Shown here: in pieces, positions 19,154 to 26,663 of the stretch | Position numbering within the stretch: the stretch's first letter is position 1 | Layout: each line of letters opens with the position of its first letter | Assembly: GCA_018780435.1 (NCBI GenBank) | Contig: JADMJS010000170.1 | Coordinates: 1 to 48,944, forward strand | Reading direction: 5' to 3' | Source: Myxococcales bacterium | GTDB taxonomy: Bacteria; Myxococcota_A; UBA9042; GCA-2863065 | DNA length: 48,944 nt | The notes under the pieces: model-generated | Told to the model about the DNA's origin: nothing | What the model saw: the letters and a program-made list of their open reading frames with translations, nothing else | The model's database searches: none | Translations under genes and position numbers: made by a program

Positions 19154-19169
19154 AGCAATAATCTTGCCA
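19154..19169 (-). promoter_or_regulatory. Sigma-54 (-24/-12) promoter
   Basis: Minus-strand TGGCAAGATTATTGCT matches the sigma-54 consensus TGGCACG-N4-TTGCW at every fixed position except one (A for C), with the invariant GG and GC separated by exactly 10 bp. Predicted transcription start near 19143, about 45 nt before the ATG of the clan CD-like lipoprotein gene at 19098. Transcription would need an AAA+ enhancer-binding activator, none of which is encoded in this window. Confidence 0.75.
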
Positions 19170-19328
19170 GGTCTATTGACCCCACCTGTGCGAGGGAAGG
19201 ACGGCTCGGCAGTGGCTGGGGTCTGGCGTTACCGGCGGTGTGCGGCTGCTGGGCCGCCTTCGGGACCGGCCATCGCGGGCCCGTCCTGAGCGGCGCGGCG
19301 TGCCCGACGGCCCGCCGCGCCCATCGGC

Positions 19329-19787
19329 CTATTGCTTCGGGAAGAGGTATCCCTCGGCCTCGACGGCGAAGGGCTCCTCGAACTCGAGCTCACCGACGGC
19401 GTCTTCGCCTTCGGACTCGTCGGGATCGGTGAGGACGTAGGGCATGAGGACGTCGATGGTCTCGCCGCCCTTGAGCTCGAGGTGAGCGCAGATGGCGTCG
19501 CTGACGGCGTCGGGCTCATCGGGGCGGCCCTCGAGGGCCACGTCGGTGCAGAGCGCCGCCGCGCGAACGGGGGGCTCGGCAGCGAGGCGCTCGCGCACGC
19601 GGCGGGTGAGCACTTCGACGGCTTCATCAACACTGTTCACGTCGTCGCCGTCTTCGAGTTCGACGATCTCGATCTCGTCGTCCTCCGCCTGCACGAGCGC
19701 GAAGGGCGGAAACTCCCCCTCTTCTTCGAGCGCCTGTTGCGCGAGTTCGAGGGCCGCGCTGTACAGCGCTTCGAGTTGTTCGTTCAC
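19329..19787 (-). CDS. Small acidic protein of unknown function
   Basis: 152 aa, strongly acidic (many Glu/Asp runs such as EDDEIEIVELEDGDD), no signal peptide or membrane span, so probably cytoplasmic. Not recognised. The GTG start at 19787 is well supported by GAGGAG 6 nt upstream. The N-terminus is helical (EQLEALYSAALELAQQALEEEG) and the middle (VDEAVEVLTRRVRERLAAEPPVRAAAL and the following strand) alternates helix and strand, suggesting a compact alpha/beta fold with a C-terminal strand-rich tail. It lies 82 bp downstream of the cysteine synthase gene on the same strand and may be transcribed with it. About 230 bp separate its stop from the next start codon, a stretch that carries the sigma-54 promoter. 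Confidence 0.7.
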   Translation of the reverse strand: MNEQLEALYSAALELAQQALEEEGEFPPFALVQAEDDEIEIVELEDGDDVNSVDEAVEVLTRRVRERLAAEPPVRAAALCTDVALEGRPDEPDAVSDAICAHLELKGGETIDVLMPYVLTDPDESEGEDAVGELEFEEPFAVEAEGYLFPKQ

Positions 19788-19869
19788 TGGAGTCTCCTCG
19801 GAGTCTGAGAGTTCGCGGCACGGTGCCGGCTGCGCGGAATCGAGTCAAGCCCGAAGCCGGAAGTGCACG

Positions 19870-20778
19870 TCAGAGCAGATAACGCTCGCCGGTATCACAC
19901 GCGAAGGTCACGACGCGGGCGTCCGGGCCGAGACGACGGGCCTCCGCGAGCGCGACGTAGAGGTTGGCGCCTGAGCTGGGGCCGCCCAGGATGCCTTCAG
20001 TTCGAGCGAGGAGGGCCGCGTGTTCGAGGGCGTCGTCGTCCTCCACGGTCACGGCTTCGTCGATGAGCGTGAGGTCGACGAGCGAGGAGACGAAGCCCGC
20101 GCCGATGCCCTGAATCGCGTGGGGGGCGAAGGGCCGCCCCGCGAGCGCGGCGGCTTTGGCAGGCTCGACCGCGACGACACGCAGCGTCGGGAGGCGCTTC
20201 CGGAGCGCGCGCGCGGTGCCCGTGATCGTGCCACCCGTCCCGACGCCGGCGACGAGGACGTCGATGCGGCCGTCCGTCTGCTCCCAGAGCTCGTCCGCGG
20301 TCGTGGTCGCGTGGGCGTCGAGGTTGTCGGGGTTCTCGAACTGCCGCACGAGCATGGCCTTGGGGAGCGCCGCGTGGAGCTGTTGAGCACGCTCGACCGC
20401 GCCGCGCATCCCGCGGCTCTTGGGCGTGAGCTCGACCTCGGCCCCATAAGCCCGGAGGAGGTAGCGGCGCTCGAGGCTCATGTCCTCCGGCATGACCACG
20501 ATACAGCGGTATCCCCGCACGGCGGCCAGCATGGCGAGCGAGACCCCGGTGTTGCCCGATGTGGCTTCGATGATGACCGAGCCGGGGACGAGCTCGCCGC
20601 GGGCTTCGGCGCCGAGAATCATCGCGCGGGCTGGCCGGTCCTTGATCGACCCGCCGGGGTTCTTCATCTCCAGCTTCATGCAGACTTCGGCGCGGGGCGA
20701 CTCGGTGCCGACGCGCGAGAGTCGGACGAGCGGCGTGGCGCCGACGCAGTCGAAGACGCTTGGTGAGATGTGGCCCAT
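19870..20778 (-). CDS. cysK: Cysteine synthase (PLP-dependent, CysK/CysM type)
   Basis: Makes cysteine from O-acetylserine (or O-phosphoserine) and sulfide or thiosulfate. 302 aa from ATG 20778, with AGGA 5 nt upstream; the extension to 20991 belongs to another frame. Family motifs: ATPLVRL near the N-terminus, the PLP lysine Lys46 in NPGGSIKDRPA, the substrate loop TSGNTG at about 73-78, the PLP-phosphate loop GVGTGGTITG, and GGPSSGAN near the C-terminus. CysK and CysM cannot be separated by eye. The gene follows an ABC importer of the sulfonate/taurine/nitrate class with a 55 bp gap, which suggests a sulfur-acquisition operon where imported sulfur is fixed into cysteine. No sulfonate monooxygenase is present. 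Confidence 0.92.
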   Translation of the reverse strand: MGHISPSVFDCVGATPLVRLSRVGTESPRAEVCMKLEMKNPGGSIKDRPARAMILGAEARGELVPGSVIIEATSGNTGVSLAMLAAVRGYRCIVVMPEDMSLERRYLLRAYGAEVELTPKSRGMRGAVERAQQLHAALPKAMLVRQFENPDNLDAHATTTADELWEQTDGRIDVLVAGVGTGGTITGTARALRKRLPTLRVVAVEPAKAAALAGRPFAPHAIQGIGAGFVSSLVDLTLIDEAVTVEDDDALEHAALLARTEGILGGPSSGANLYVALAEARRLGPDARVVTFACDTGERYLL

Positions 20779-20833
20779 GGATTTCCTGCTCCCTGAATGA
20801 CCGTGGCGCTGGTGACGTGGCTGGCCTTGCGGC

Positions 20834-21592
20834 TCAGCTTCGGTCGAGGCCCCAGCGTGCGCGGACCTGACTTTCGATGCGACCGAGGATGAGACGGTCG
20901 AAGGCGAGCCCGAGCGCGATGATGGAGACCATCGCGGCCAGGACTTGCGCCATGTCGTTGAGCTCCCGACCGGTGTGGAGATATTGCCCAATCCCCCCGG
21001 CGACGAAGAGCAGTTCGCCCGCCATCAGCGCGCGCCAGGCGAAGATCCAGCCGAGCTTCAGCCCGGTGAGGATGCCCGGAAAGGCCGCCGGCAACAGGAC
21101 GCGGAAGTAGAGGACGTGCCCACGGGCGCCCATCATGCGAGCCGCGCGGAGCGTGTTCGGCGGTACGGTTCGGATCGCGTCTTCGGTCGCGGTGACGATG
21201 CTCATCAGCGCGCCCAGGAGCACGACGAAGAGGATGGCGTTCTCCGAGAGGCCGAACCAGAGAAGCGCGAGCGGCAACCAGCAGATCGACGGCAGGGCCT
21301 GGAGGCCGACGATGAGCGTCCCGACACTCCAGGAGAGCGCCGGGATACGCCCGAGCGCGATCCCCAGCGGGACGCCCGCGAGCACCGAGAGGCCATAGCC
21401 GATGAAGAGCCGCTTCATGGAGATGAGGATGGCGAGCGGCAACGAACCGCTGGCGAGGTTCGTCCAGAGGTTCTTTCCGACCTCGAGAGGCGACGGGAAG
21501 ACGTAGGTCGGAATCTCGCCGAGTCGGACTACGAGGTCCCACGCGACGATGAGCGCCGCGATGAACGCGACTCGTTTCAAGAAGAGCGCCAT
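20834..21592 (-). CDS. ABC transporter permease, TauT/SsuC/NitT class
   Basis: 252 aa inner-membrane permease with about six hydrophobic spans. The cytoplasmic EAA loop that contacts the ATPase is visible (RTVPPNTLRAARMMGARG, about residues 133-150). The N-terminal FIAALIVAWDLVVRLGEIPTYVFPSP pattern is typical of the sulfonate/taurine/nitrate/thiamine-precursor class. Its start codon overlaps the stop of the ATPase gene (ATGA), so the two are translationally coupled. Substrate is not determinable from the permease alone; the cysteine synthase directly downstream favours a sulfur compound. Confidence 0.92.
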   Translation of the reverse strand: MALFLKRVAFIAALIVAWDLVVRLGEIPTYVFPSPLEVGKNLWTNLASGSLPLAILISMKRLFIGYGLSVLAGVPLGIALGRIPALSWSVGTLIVGLQALPSICWLPLALLWFGLSENAILFVVLLGALMSIVTATEDAIRTVPPNTLRAARMMGARGHVLYFRVLLPAAFPGILTGLKLGWIFAWRALMAGELLFVAGGIGQYLHTGRELNDMAQVLAAMVSIIALGLAFDRLILGRIESQVRARWGLDRS

Positions 21593-22407
21593 CAGATGTG
21601 CCCTCCCGCGCCGCGAGGCGGAATGCCCGGTCCGGTCTTGTCCGGGTCGCGTTCGAGGGCCATGACTTTGTCGATCTCGTCCTTGAGCGCGCGGTTCACG
21701 CGGGCGCTCAAGATGTTGACGTCGCGATCGTTGGGATCGCGCGGACGCGGCAGACGGACCTCGATGACCTCCTTCAGGCGGCCGGGCAAGGTCTCGAGGA
21801 TAGCGACCCGGTCACCGAGCTCGACGGCCTCGCGCACGTTGTGGGTCACGAAGAGCACGGTGGGCTTGAACTCGAGCCAGAGGCGCTGCACTTCGATGTG
21901 CATGGCGTCACGGGTCTGGGCGTCGAGGGCCGCGAAGGGCTCGTCCATGAGCAACACGCCGGGCCGGCCGACCAGCGCCCGGGCGAGCGCCACTCGTTGA
22001 CGCATGCCGCCCGAGAGCTCGTGCGGCCGAGAGCTCGCGAATCGCGACAAATGAACGAGCCGGAGCATGTCCATAGCCCGGGCCCGAGCGTCCAGGGCCG
22101 AGACCCCGGAGAGCGTGAGCGGGAAGCAGACGTTCTCGAGGACCGTGAGCCACGGGAAGAGCGTCGCCTCCTGAAACATCACCGTGCGGTCGGGTCCAGG
22201 CCCTGTCACGGGCTGACCATCGACCAATACACGCCCGGAGCTCGCGGACTCGAGCCCGGCCACGACGTTCAGAAGGGTCGACTTGCCGCAGCCGGACGGA
22301 CCGACGATGCAGACGAACTCACCGGGCGTAATCGTGAGATCGATGGCGTCGAGAACGAGCCTCTCGCCAAAGCGCTTCTCGACGCCTTCGATGGTGATGG
22401 GCTTCAT
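21592..22407 (-). CDS. ABC transporter ATPase, TauB/SsuB class
   Basis: 271 aa cytoplasmic ATPase of the same importer. Starting at ATG 22407 the protein begins KPITIEGVEKRFG, as in this family; the 145 codons above it to 22842 overlap the binding-protein gene in another frame and are not coding. Walker A GPSGCGKST (36-44), Q-loop FQEATLFPW, signature LSGGMRQRVALARAL, Walker B VLLMDEPFAALD and the switch His in FVTHNVREAVELGDR are all present, so the enzyme should be active. A 25 bp gap separates it from the binding-protein gene. Confidence 0.93.
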   Translation of the reverse strand: MKPITIEGVEKRFGERLVLDAIDLTITPGEFVCIVGPSGCGKSTLLNVVAGLESASSGRVLVDGQPVTGPGPDRTVMFQEATLFPWLTVLENVCFPLTLSGVSALDARARAMDMLRLVHLSRFASSRPHELSGGMRQRVALARALVGRPGVLLMDEPFAALDAQTRDAMHIEVQRLWLEFKPTVLFVTHNVREAVELGDRVAILETLPGRLKEVIEVRLPRPRDPNDRDVNILSARVNRALKDEIDKVMALERDPDKTGPGIPPRGAGGHI

Positions 22408-22432
22408 GGGTGGTGGAGCTCGGCGTCGCGCG

Positions 22433-23419
22433 TCACGGGGTGAGGACCATGCCAGAAATCTCGGCTTTCGGCAGATAACCGATGTCGAACGCGGCGCGGG
22501 CGAGTCGCTGCAGCTCGTCCAAGTGGAGCTCCGCGGTCGGCACGACGTGAGCGAAGGCGTCGGCGAGGACGGGCGACGGGAGCCGCTTACCCACCAGCTC
22601 GAAGACGGCGTCCCCGACGGCCTGCCTCGCGGCGTCCGGATGAGTCTGATGCCATGTCGTCTCGCTTCGATGCGCAGCGACGAAGGCCCGGACGAGGTCG
22701 GGCTGGGCCGCGGCGAAGGCGCGTCGCGCCGCGAGCACCGTGACGGGGCGCTTTGGACTCTCGACGGACTCGTCGAGGAGGGTGTGACAGTCGGCCTCGG
22801 CGATGAGGCGGGCCGCCCAGGGCTCGGGGACCCAGGCTCCATCGAGCTCCTTCCGCTGCACGAGGCCCAAGATGTCCGCGTTGGCGAGGGGGAAGACCGC
22901 GACGTCGCCGCCGCGATCGGCGGAGCCGAGGCCCTGCGTCACGAGCCACGCGCGCATCGCGACGTCTTGGGTGTTGCCGATCTGCGGGACGCCGATGCGC
23001 TTGCCACGGAGATCGGGGGGCGCCGAGATCCCCGAGTCCCGCCGGACCACGAAACGCGAGCCGCCGGTGGCGCTGCCGGCGAGGAGCTGGAGAGCGCGGC
23101 CATCCGAACGGACGAACGCGTTCATCGCCGGGCTCGGGCCGAGGTACGCGACGTCGACTTCGCCGGCGAAGAGCGCCTCGACGAGCTGCGGGCCGCTACC
23201 GAAGACCGCGGTCTCAAGGGAGATCCCTGGGAGCGCCGCGGCGTAACGACCGCTGGCGACGCCGGTGAGCGCCTGGCCGTGGGTGAGGTTCGGGAGGTAG
23301 CCCAGCCGAAGAACGCCGGGTTCGCCCGGGCTCTGGCTCCGGTCGCGACAGCCCGCGAACGCGACGACGGCGAGCATCGTGGCCAACGTCAGGAGTCGGG
23401 CTGAGTGGGTCGCAGGCAC
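22433..23419 (-). CDS. ABC substrate-binding lipoprotein, SsuA/TauA/NMT1 class
   Basis: 328 aa periplasmic binding lipoprotein. The GTG at 23419 gives a lipoprotein signal with lipobox FAGC, and it clears the overlap that the longer frame (to 23500) would have with the upstream symporter. No good Shine-Dalgarno sequence is seen. The mature protein starts LRLGYLPNLTHGQAL, contains EALFAGEVDVAYLGPSPAMNAF and ends with a helical lobe, all typical of NMT1/SsuA-like binding proteins for sulfonates, taurine, nitrate or aromatic sulfonates. With its ATPase, permease and the cysteine synthase this forms a four-gene set in the order binding protein, ATPase, permease, synthase. Ligand: a sulfur compound is the most economical inference. 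Confidence 0.88.
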   Translation of the reverse strand: MPATHSARLLTLATMLAVVAFAGCRDRSQSPGEPGVLRLGYLPNLTHGQALTGVASGRYAAALPGISLETAVFGSGPQLVEALFAGEVDVAYLGPSPAMNAFVRSDGRALQLLAGSATGGSRFVVRRDSGISAPPDLRGKRIGVPQIGNTQDVAMRAWLVTQGLGSADRGGDVAVFPLANADILGLVQRKELDGAWVPEPWAARLIAEADCHTLLDESVESPKRPVTVLAARRAFAAAQPDLVRAFVAAHRSETTWHQTHPDAARQAVGDAVFELVGKRLPSPVLADAFAHVVPTAELHLDELQRLARAAFDIGYLPKAEISGMVLTP

Positions 23420-23465
23420 GCAGGCCGTATACCGGAAGCGCGGGGGTCCCGCGAGTCCAGCGACC

Positions 23466-24980
23466 CTACACGAAGAGCAAGACGCAGACGGTGACGACAA
23501 TGGAGCCGAAGCAGTTCACCCAGAAGCCGCTTCGCGCCATGTCGGCGATGGAGAAGCGCCCGGTCGCGAAGACGATGGCATTCGGCGGCGTCCCCGCAGG
23601 CATCATGAAACCGAGGCTCCCTGCCAGCGTCGCCGGGAGCATGACCATGAGGGGGTCGAGGTGATGGGCCTTGGCGACCGCGGCGAGCACCGGCATGAGA
23701 ATGGTGGTGGTGGCCGTGTTGCTCGTGACCTCGGAGAGGAAGGTGACGAGGACGGAGATGGTGAGGACGAGGAGCCAGGTCGGCCAGGACGCGACGCCGC
23801 CGAGAGAGTCACCCACCCAGCCGGAGAGCCCCGTTCGCTGAAATCCGTCGGCGACGGCGAGACCACCGCCGAAGAGGAGAAGGAGGCCCCACGGGATCTT
23901 CTGAGCGGTCTCCCAGTCGAGAAGCGGGAAGTTGCCCCGCGCCGCGGCGCCTTCGGGGCGGCCGTCGACGCGAATGAAGAAGAGGAGGAGCGCGACCAGG
24001 ATAGCGACGGAGCTGTCGTCGACACGCGATCCGACGCCGACGACGTTGGCCCAACCCGGGATGGTGACGGTGCCGATCTCGATGGGCTGCCGGAAGATCC
24101 AGAGCAGTGACGCGAGCCCGAAGGCCGCGAGGACGAGCTTCTCGGGGCGGAGCATCGGGCCGAGGTGGTCGCGTTGGGCTCGGAGGTGAGCGACGTCGAC
24201 GAGGCCCCGGCCGCGTTCCGGCCCGTCGAGGTGGGCGAACTTTCGAAGGGGACGGGTCAAGATCCACCAGGTCCCGAGGGTCATGACGACCACGATGGGG
24301 ATAGCGAAGGTCATCCAGTGGAAGAAGGTCAGCGGTGCCGCGTCCGGATAGGCCTTCTGGTACTGCGCCATGAAGATGAGGTTCGGCGCCGTGCCGACCG
24401 GCGTGCCGAGCCCGCCGATGCTGGCGGCGTAAGCGACGCCGAGGAGGAGCCCCGCGGCCAAGGGGCGGAGGCGTGGATCACCGGGGCGATCGACTTCGAG
24501 GCGGGCGAGGACGGCCGTCGCGATGGGCAACATGATGAGCGTCGTCGCGGTGTTGGAGATCCACATCGAGAGCGCCGCGGTCACGATGAGGAAGGCCAGG
24601 ATGAGCCGCTCGGGGGCCGTGCCGACCCGGACGATCACGTTGAGCGCGATGCGACGGTGTACGCCCCAACGTTCGAGGGAGAGCGCGATGAAGAAGCCGC
24701 CCATCAGCAGGAGGACGAAGGGGTTCGAATAGGCGACCGACACGCCCTGGTAGCCTTCGATGCCGAGGAAGGGGAAGAGCACCAGCGGCAGCAGCGACGT
24801 GGCCGCGAGCGGGACGCACTCGGAGAGCCACCAGCACGCCATGAGCCACGTGCACCCCGCCACGCGGAAGGCGCCGGGGAGCGGCGCGGTAGGCCAGGAG
24901 ACGGCGAGCTCGGCGAGGACGAAGAGCGTGATGGCGCCGACGAGGCCGAGCCAGAGTCCGATGCGTTGGCCGACTGTCAT
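23466..24980 (-). CDS. DASS/SLC13-family sodium-anion symporter
   Basis: 504 aa with about eleven to thirteen membrane spans. Both Ser-Asn-Thr motifs that bind sodium and anion in the divalent anion:Na+ symporter family are present (MWISNTATTLIMLP and SEVTSNTATTTILMP), each near a re-entrant hairpin, and the pseudo-symmetric loop TPVGTAPN / GTPPNAIVFATGR is intact. Family members carry dicarboxylates or sulfate into the cell. The gene ends 46 bp before the SsuA-like gene on the same strand, so co-transcription with the putative sulfur operon is possible and would favour sulfate, but dicarboxylate remains the default call. Start ATG 24980 has GAGGA about 10 nt upstream. Confidence 0.9.
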   Translation of the reverse strand: MTVGQRIGLWLGLVGAITLFVLAELAVSWPTAPLPGAFRVAGCTWLMACWWLSECVPLAATSLLPLVLFPFLGIEGYQGVSVAYSNPFVLLLMGGFFIALSLERWGVHRRIALNVIVRVGTAPERLILAFLIVTAALSMWISNTATTLIMLPIATAVLARLEVDRPGDPRLRPLAAGLLLGVAYAASIGGLGTPVGTAPNLIFMAQYQKAYPDAAPLTFFHWMTFAIPIVVVMTLGTWWILTRPLRKFAHLDGPERGRGLVDVAHLRAQRDHLGPMLRPEKLVLAAFGLASLLWIFRQPIEIGTVTIPGWANVVGVGSRVDDSSVAILVALLLFFIRVDGRPEGAAARGNFPLLDWETAQKIPWGLLLLFGGGLAVADGFQRTGLSGWVGDSLGGVASWPTWLLVLTISVLVTFLSEVTSNTATTTILMPVLAAVAKAHHLDPLMVMLPATLAGSLGFMMPAGTPPNAIVFATGRFSIADMARSGFWVNCFGSIVVTVCVLLFV

Positions 24981-25038
24981 GACGCTGGGTTCCTCGCGAC
25001 GAGCGCTACCTGGCCCTCGAGATCCGCCAAATGGCCGG

Positions 25039-26142
25039 TCACGGCGCCTTCAGGAAGGTCTCGATGTTCTTCTTGTGTTCATCATAGCTGGATGTGAACA
25101 CATGGCGACCACTCCCGTCGCGCCGCGCCACGAAGTAGAGCGCGTCGCTGTCGGCGGGCGAGAGCGCGGCTTCGAGGGCCCTCGCGCTGGGGCTGCAGAT
25201 CGGTCCAGGCGGCAGGCCCTTGTTCGCGTAGGTGTTGTAGGGGTTCGTCCGGTCCTTACGGTGGCGCGGCGCGGGGACGTCCTTCCAGGTGTCCCGCCGG
25301 TAGACGAGCGTCGGGTCGGTGGCCAGCGCCTCGCCTCGACGCAGTCGGTTGTAGAAGACCGCGGCGATAAGCGGGCCTTCGTCGTTCACGGCGCTCTCCT
25401 TCTCGATGAGCGACGCGAGGATGACGACGTCGTGGTCGGTAAAGCCGAACTCGGCGGCGAGGCGATCGCGCGCCGCGGAATGCTTCGTTTTGATGGCCGT
25501 CCACGTCTTCTTGAACTGGGACGTCGCCGACTCGAGCGCTGTGAGGACGCGTGGGGAGCTTCGGCTCAGGTGGTAGGTCTCGGGCGCGAGGTACCCTTCG
25601 AGTCGGCTGAACGCGCCCTCCCGGCGCTCCGGGAGCGTGCCGAGCAGGCGTTCGACCACCGCGTCGTCACGATCGAGGGCCCAGAGGTCCCCCGACATGC
25701 CGAGCTCGTCGAGCCGCTCCTCGATGCGGAAGAGGTTGTCGCCCGGGATGATCTTGAACTTGAGAGGGCCGTCGGGGTCCGATGCGCCCGGACCGGCCGC
25801 CAGCACGTCCATGACGCGATCCGGGCTGAAGGACTTGTCGAGCTCGAGCCGCCCGGCGCGCGGCGGTACGATGCGGTGGCGCTGCCGAGCGCGCAGGCGG
25901 AAGAGCCACGGCGACTTCACGATCCCGGCGGCGTGGAGCTGAACGACGGCCTGATCCCAGGTCGCGCCTTTGGGCACCACGAGCGCGACGGCGCCCCCCG
26001 CCGCGTCGACCGGCGAGGTCATGTGCCAGACGAAGGCCCCGTAGGCGGCGCCGGCCAGGACGACGCCGAGAAGCAAGAGTCCGAGCAGAACGCGCCCGAT
26101 GCGGCGTCCGCCCCGCGTCTTTGGGGACGACGCCGCGGTCAT
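25039..26142 (-). CDS. mltG: Endolytic peptidoglycan transglycosylase MltG
   Basis: Membrane-anchored lytic transglycosylase (YceG family) that cuts nascent glycan strands and acts as a terminator of peptidoglycan polymerisation. 367 aa: short cytoplasmic tail, one membrane span (about 16-38), a LysM-like subdomain (VPKGATWDQAVVQLHAAG, FKIIPGDNLFRIEERL), and the catalytic domain with the essential Glu in LASLIEKESA, the AAVFYNRL motif, LATDPTLVY, and the C-terminal NPYNTY...GLPPGPICSP signature. Its start overlaps the ruvX stop (ATGA), the conserved yqgF-yceG-type pairing seen in many bacteria. Confidence 0.95.
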   Translation of the reverse strand: MTAASSPKTRGGRRIGRVLLGLLLLGVVLAGAAYGAFVWHMTSPVDAAGGAVALVVPKGATWDQAVVQLHAAGIVKSPWLFRLRARQRHRIVPPRAGRLELDKSFSPDRVMDVLAAGPGASDPDGPLKFKIIPGDNLFRIEERLDELGMSGDLWALDRDDAVVERLLGTLPERREGAFSRLEGYLAPETYHLSRSSPRVLTALESATSQFKKTWTAIKTKHSAARDRLAAEFGFTDHDVVILASLIEKESAVNDEGPLIAAVFYNRLRRGEALATDPTLVYRRDTWKDVPAPRHRKDRTNPYNTYANKGLPPGPICSPSARALEAALSPADSDALYFVARRDGSGRHVFTSSYDEHKKNIETFLKAP

Positions 26143-26627
26143 GACCGGGAGGGTTCCGGGAGGGGGCGCGCCGCGCTCGGGAGTATTCGTTCGCCACGCG
26201 CGCCATCGAGGAAAGCCCGGAGGAGGACGAGCGCCGAGATCGTGTCGCGCGCCTCCACGGCCTCCCGGCCGCGCCCGCCGCCTTGCGCGATGAGCTCGGC
26301 CGCTTCGACTGTACTGAGGCGCTCGTCGATGAGCGTCACCGGCTTCCCGCTGCGGTCGGCGAGCCGCTCCGCGAAGGCCCGGGCCGCGATCGCCGACTCG
26401 CCGACGGCGCCGGAGCTCTCGAGGGGCAGGCCGACGATGAACGCGCCGACGCCGCGCGCTTCGGCGAGCCGCGCGACGCGCCGGATGCGGTCCGAGGCTT
26501 TGCGATCGTCGGGGAGGGTCCCAACCGGGAGCGGCACGACGCCATCATCGTCGGTGACGGCGAGGCCGACGCGCCTCGCTCCGAGGTCGATAGCGAGGAT
26601 CTTCTGTCCGAGGCTCTTGTGGGACAC
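26139..26627 (-). CDS. ruvX: YqgF/RuvX-family pre-16S rRNA nuclease
   Basis: RNase H-fold nuclease of the YqgF family, linked to 5' maturation of 16S rRNA. The first acidic residue lies in ILAIDLGARRVGLAVTDD; the middle motif VGLPLESSG and the DERLST motif with EARDTISALVLLRAFLD at the end complete the family pattern. Start chosen at GTG 26627 (GAGG 8 nt upstream) rather than GTG 26636, giving 162 aa. The protein ends with a short Pro/Arg-rich tail. Translationally coupled to mltG downstream. Confidence 0.92.
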   Translation of the reverse strand: MSHKSLGQKILAIDLGARRVGLAVTDDDGVVPLPVGTLPDDRKASDRIRRVARLAEARGVGAFIVGLPLESSGAVGESAIAARAFAERLADRSGKPVTLIDERLSTVEAAELIAQGGGRGREAVEARDTISALVLLRAFLDGARGERILPSAARPLPEPSRS

Positions 26628-26663
26628 GGGGTTCACCTCGTTTGGGCCTGAAAGGGACGCTGG

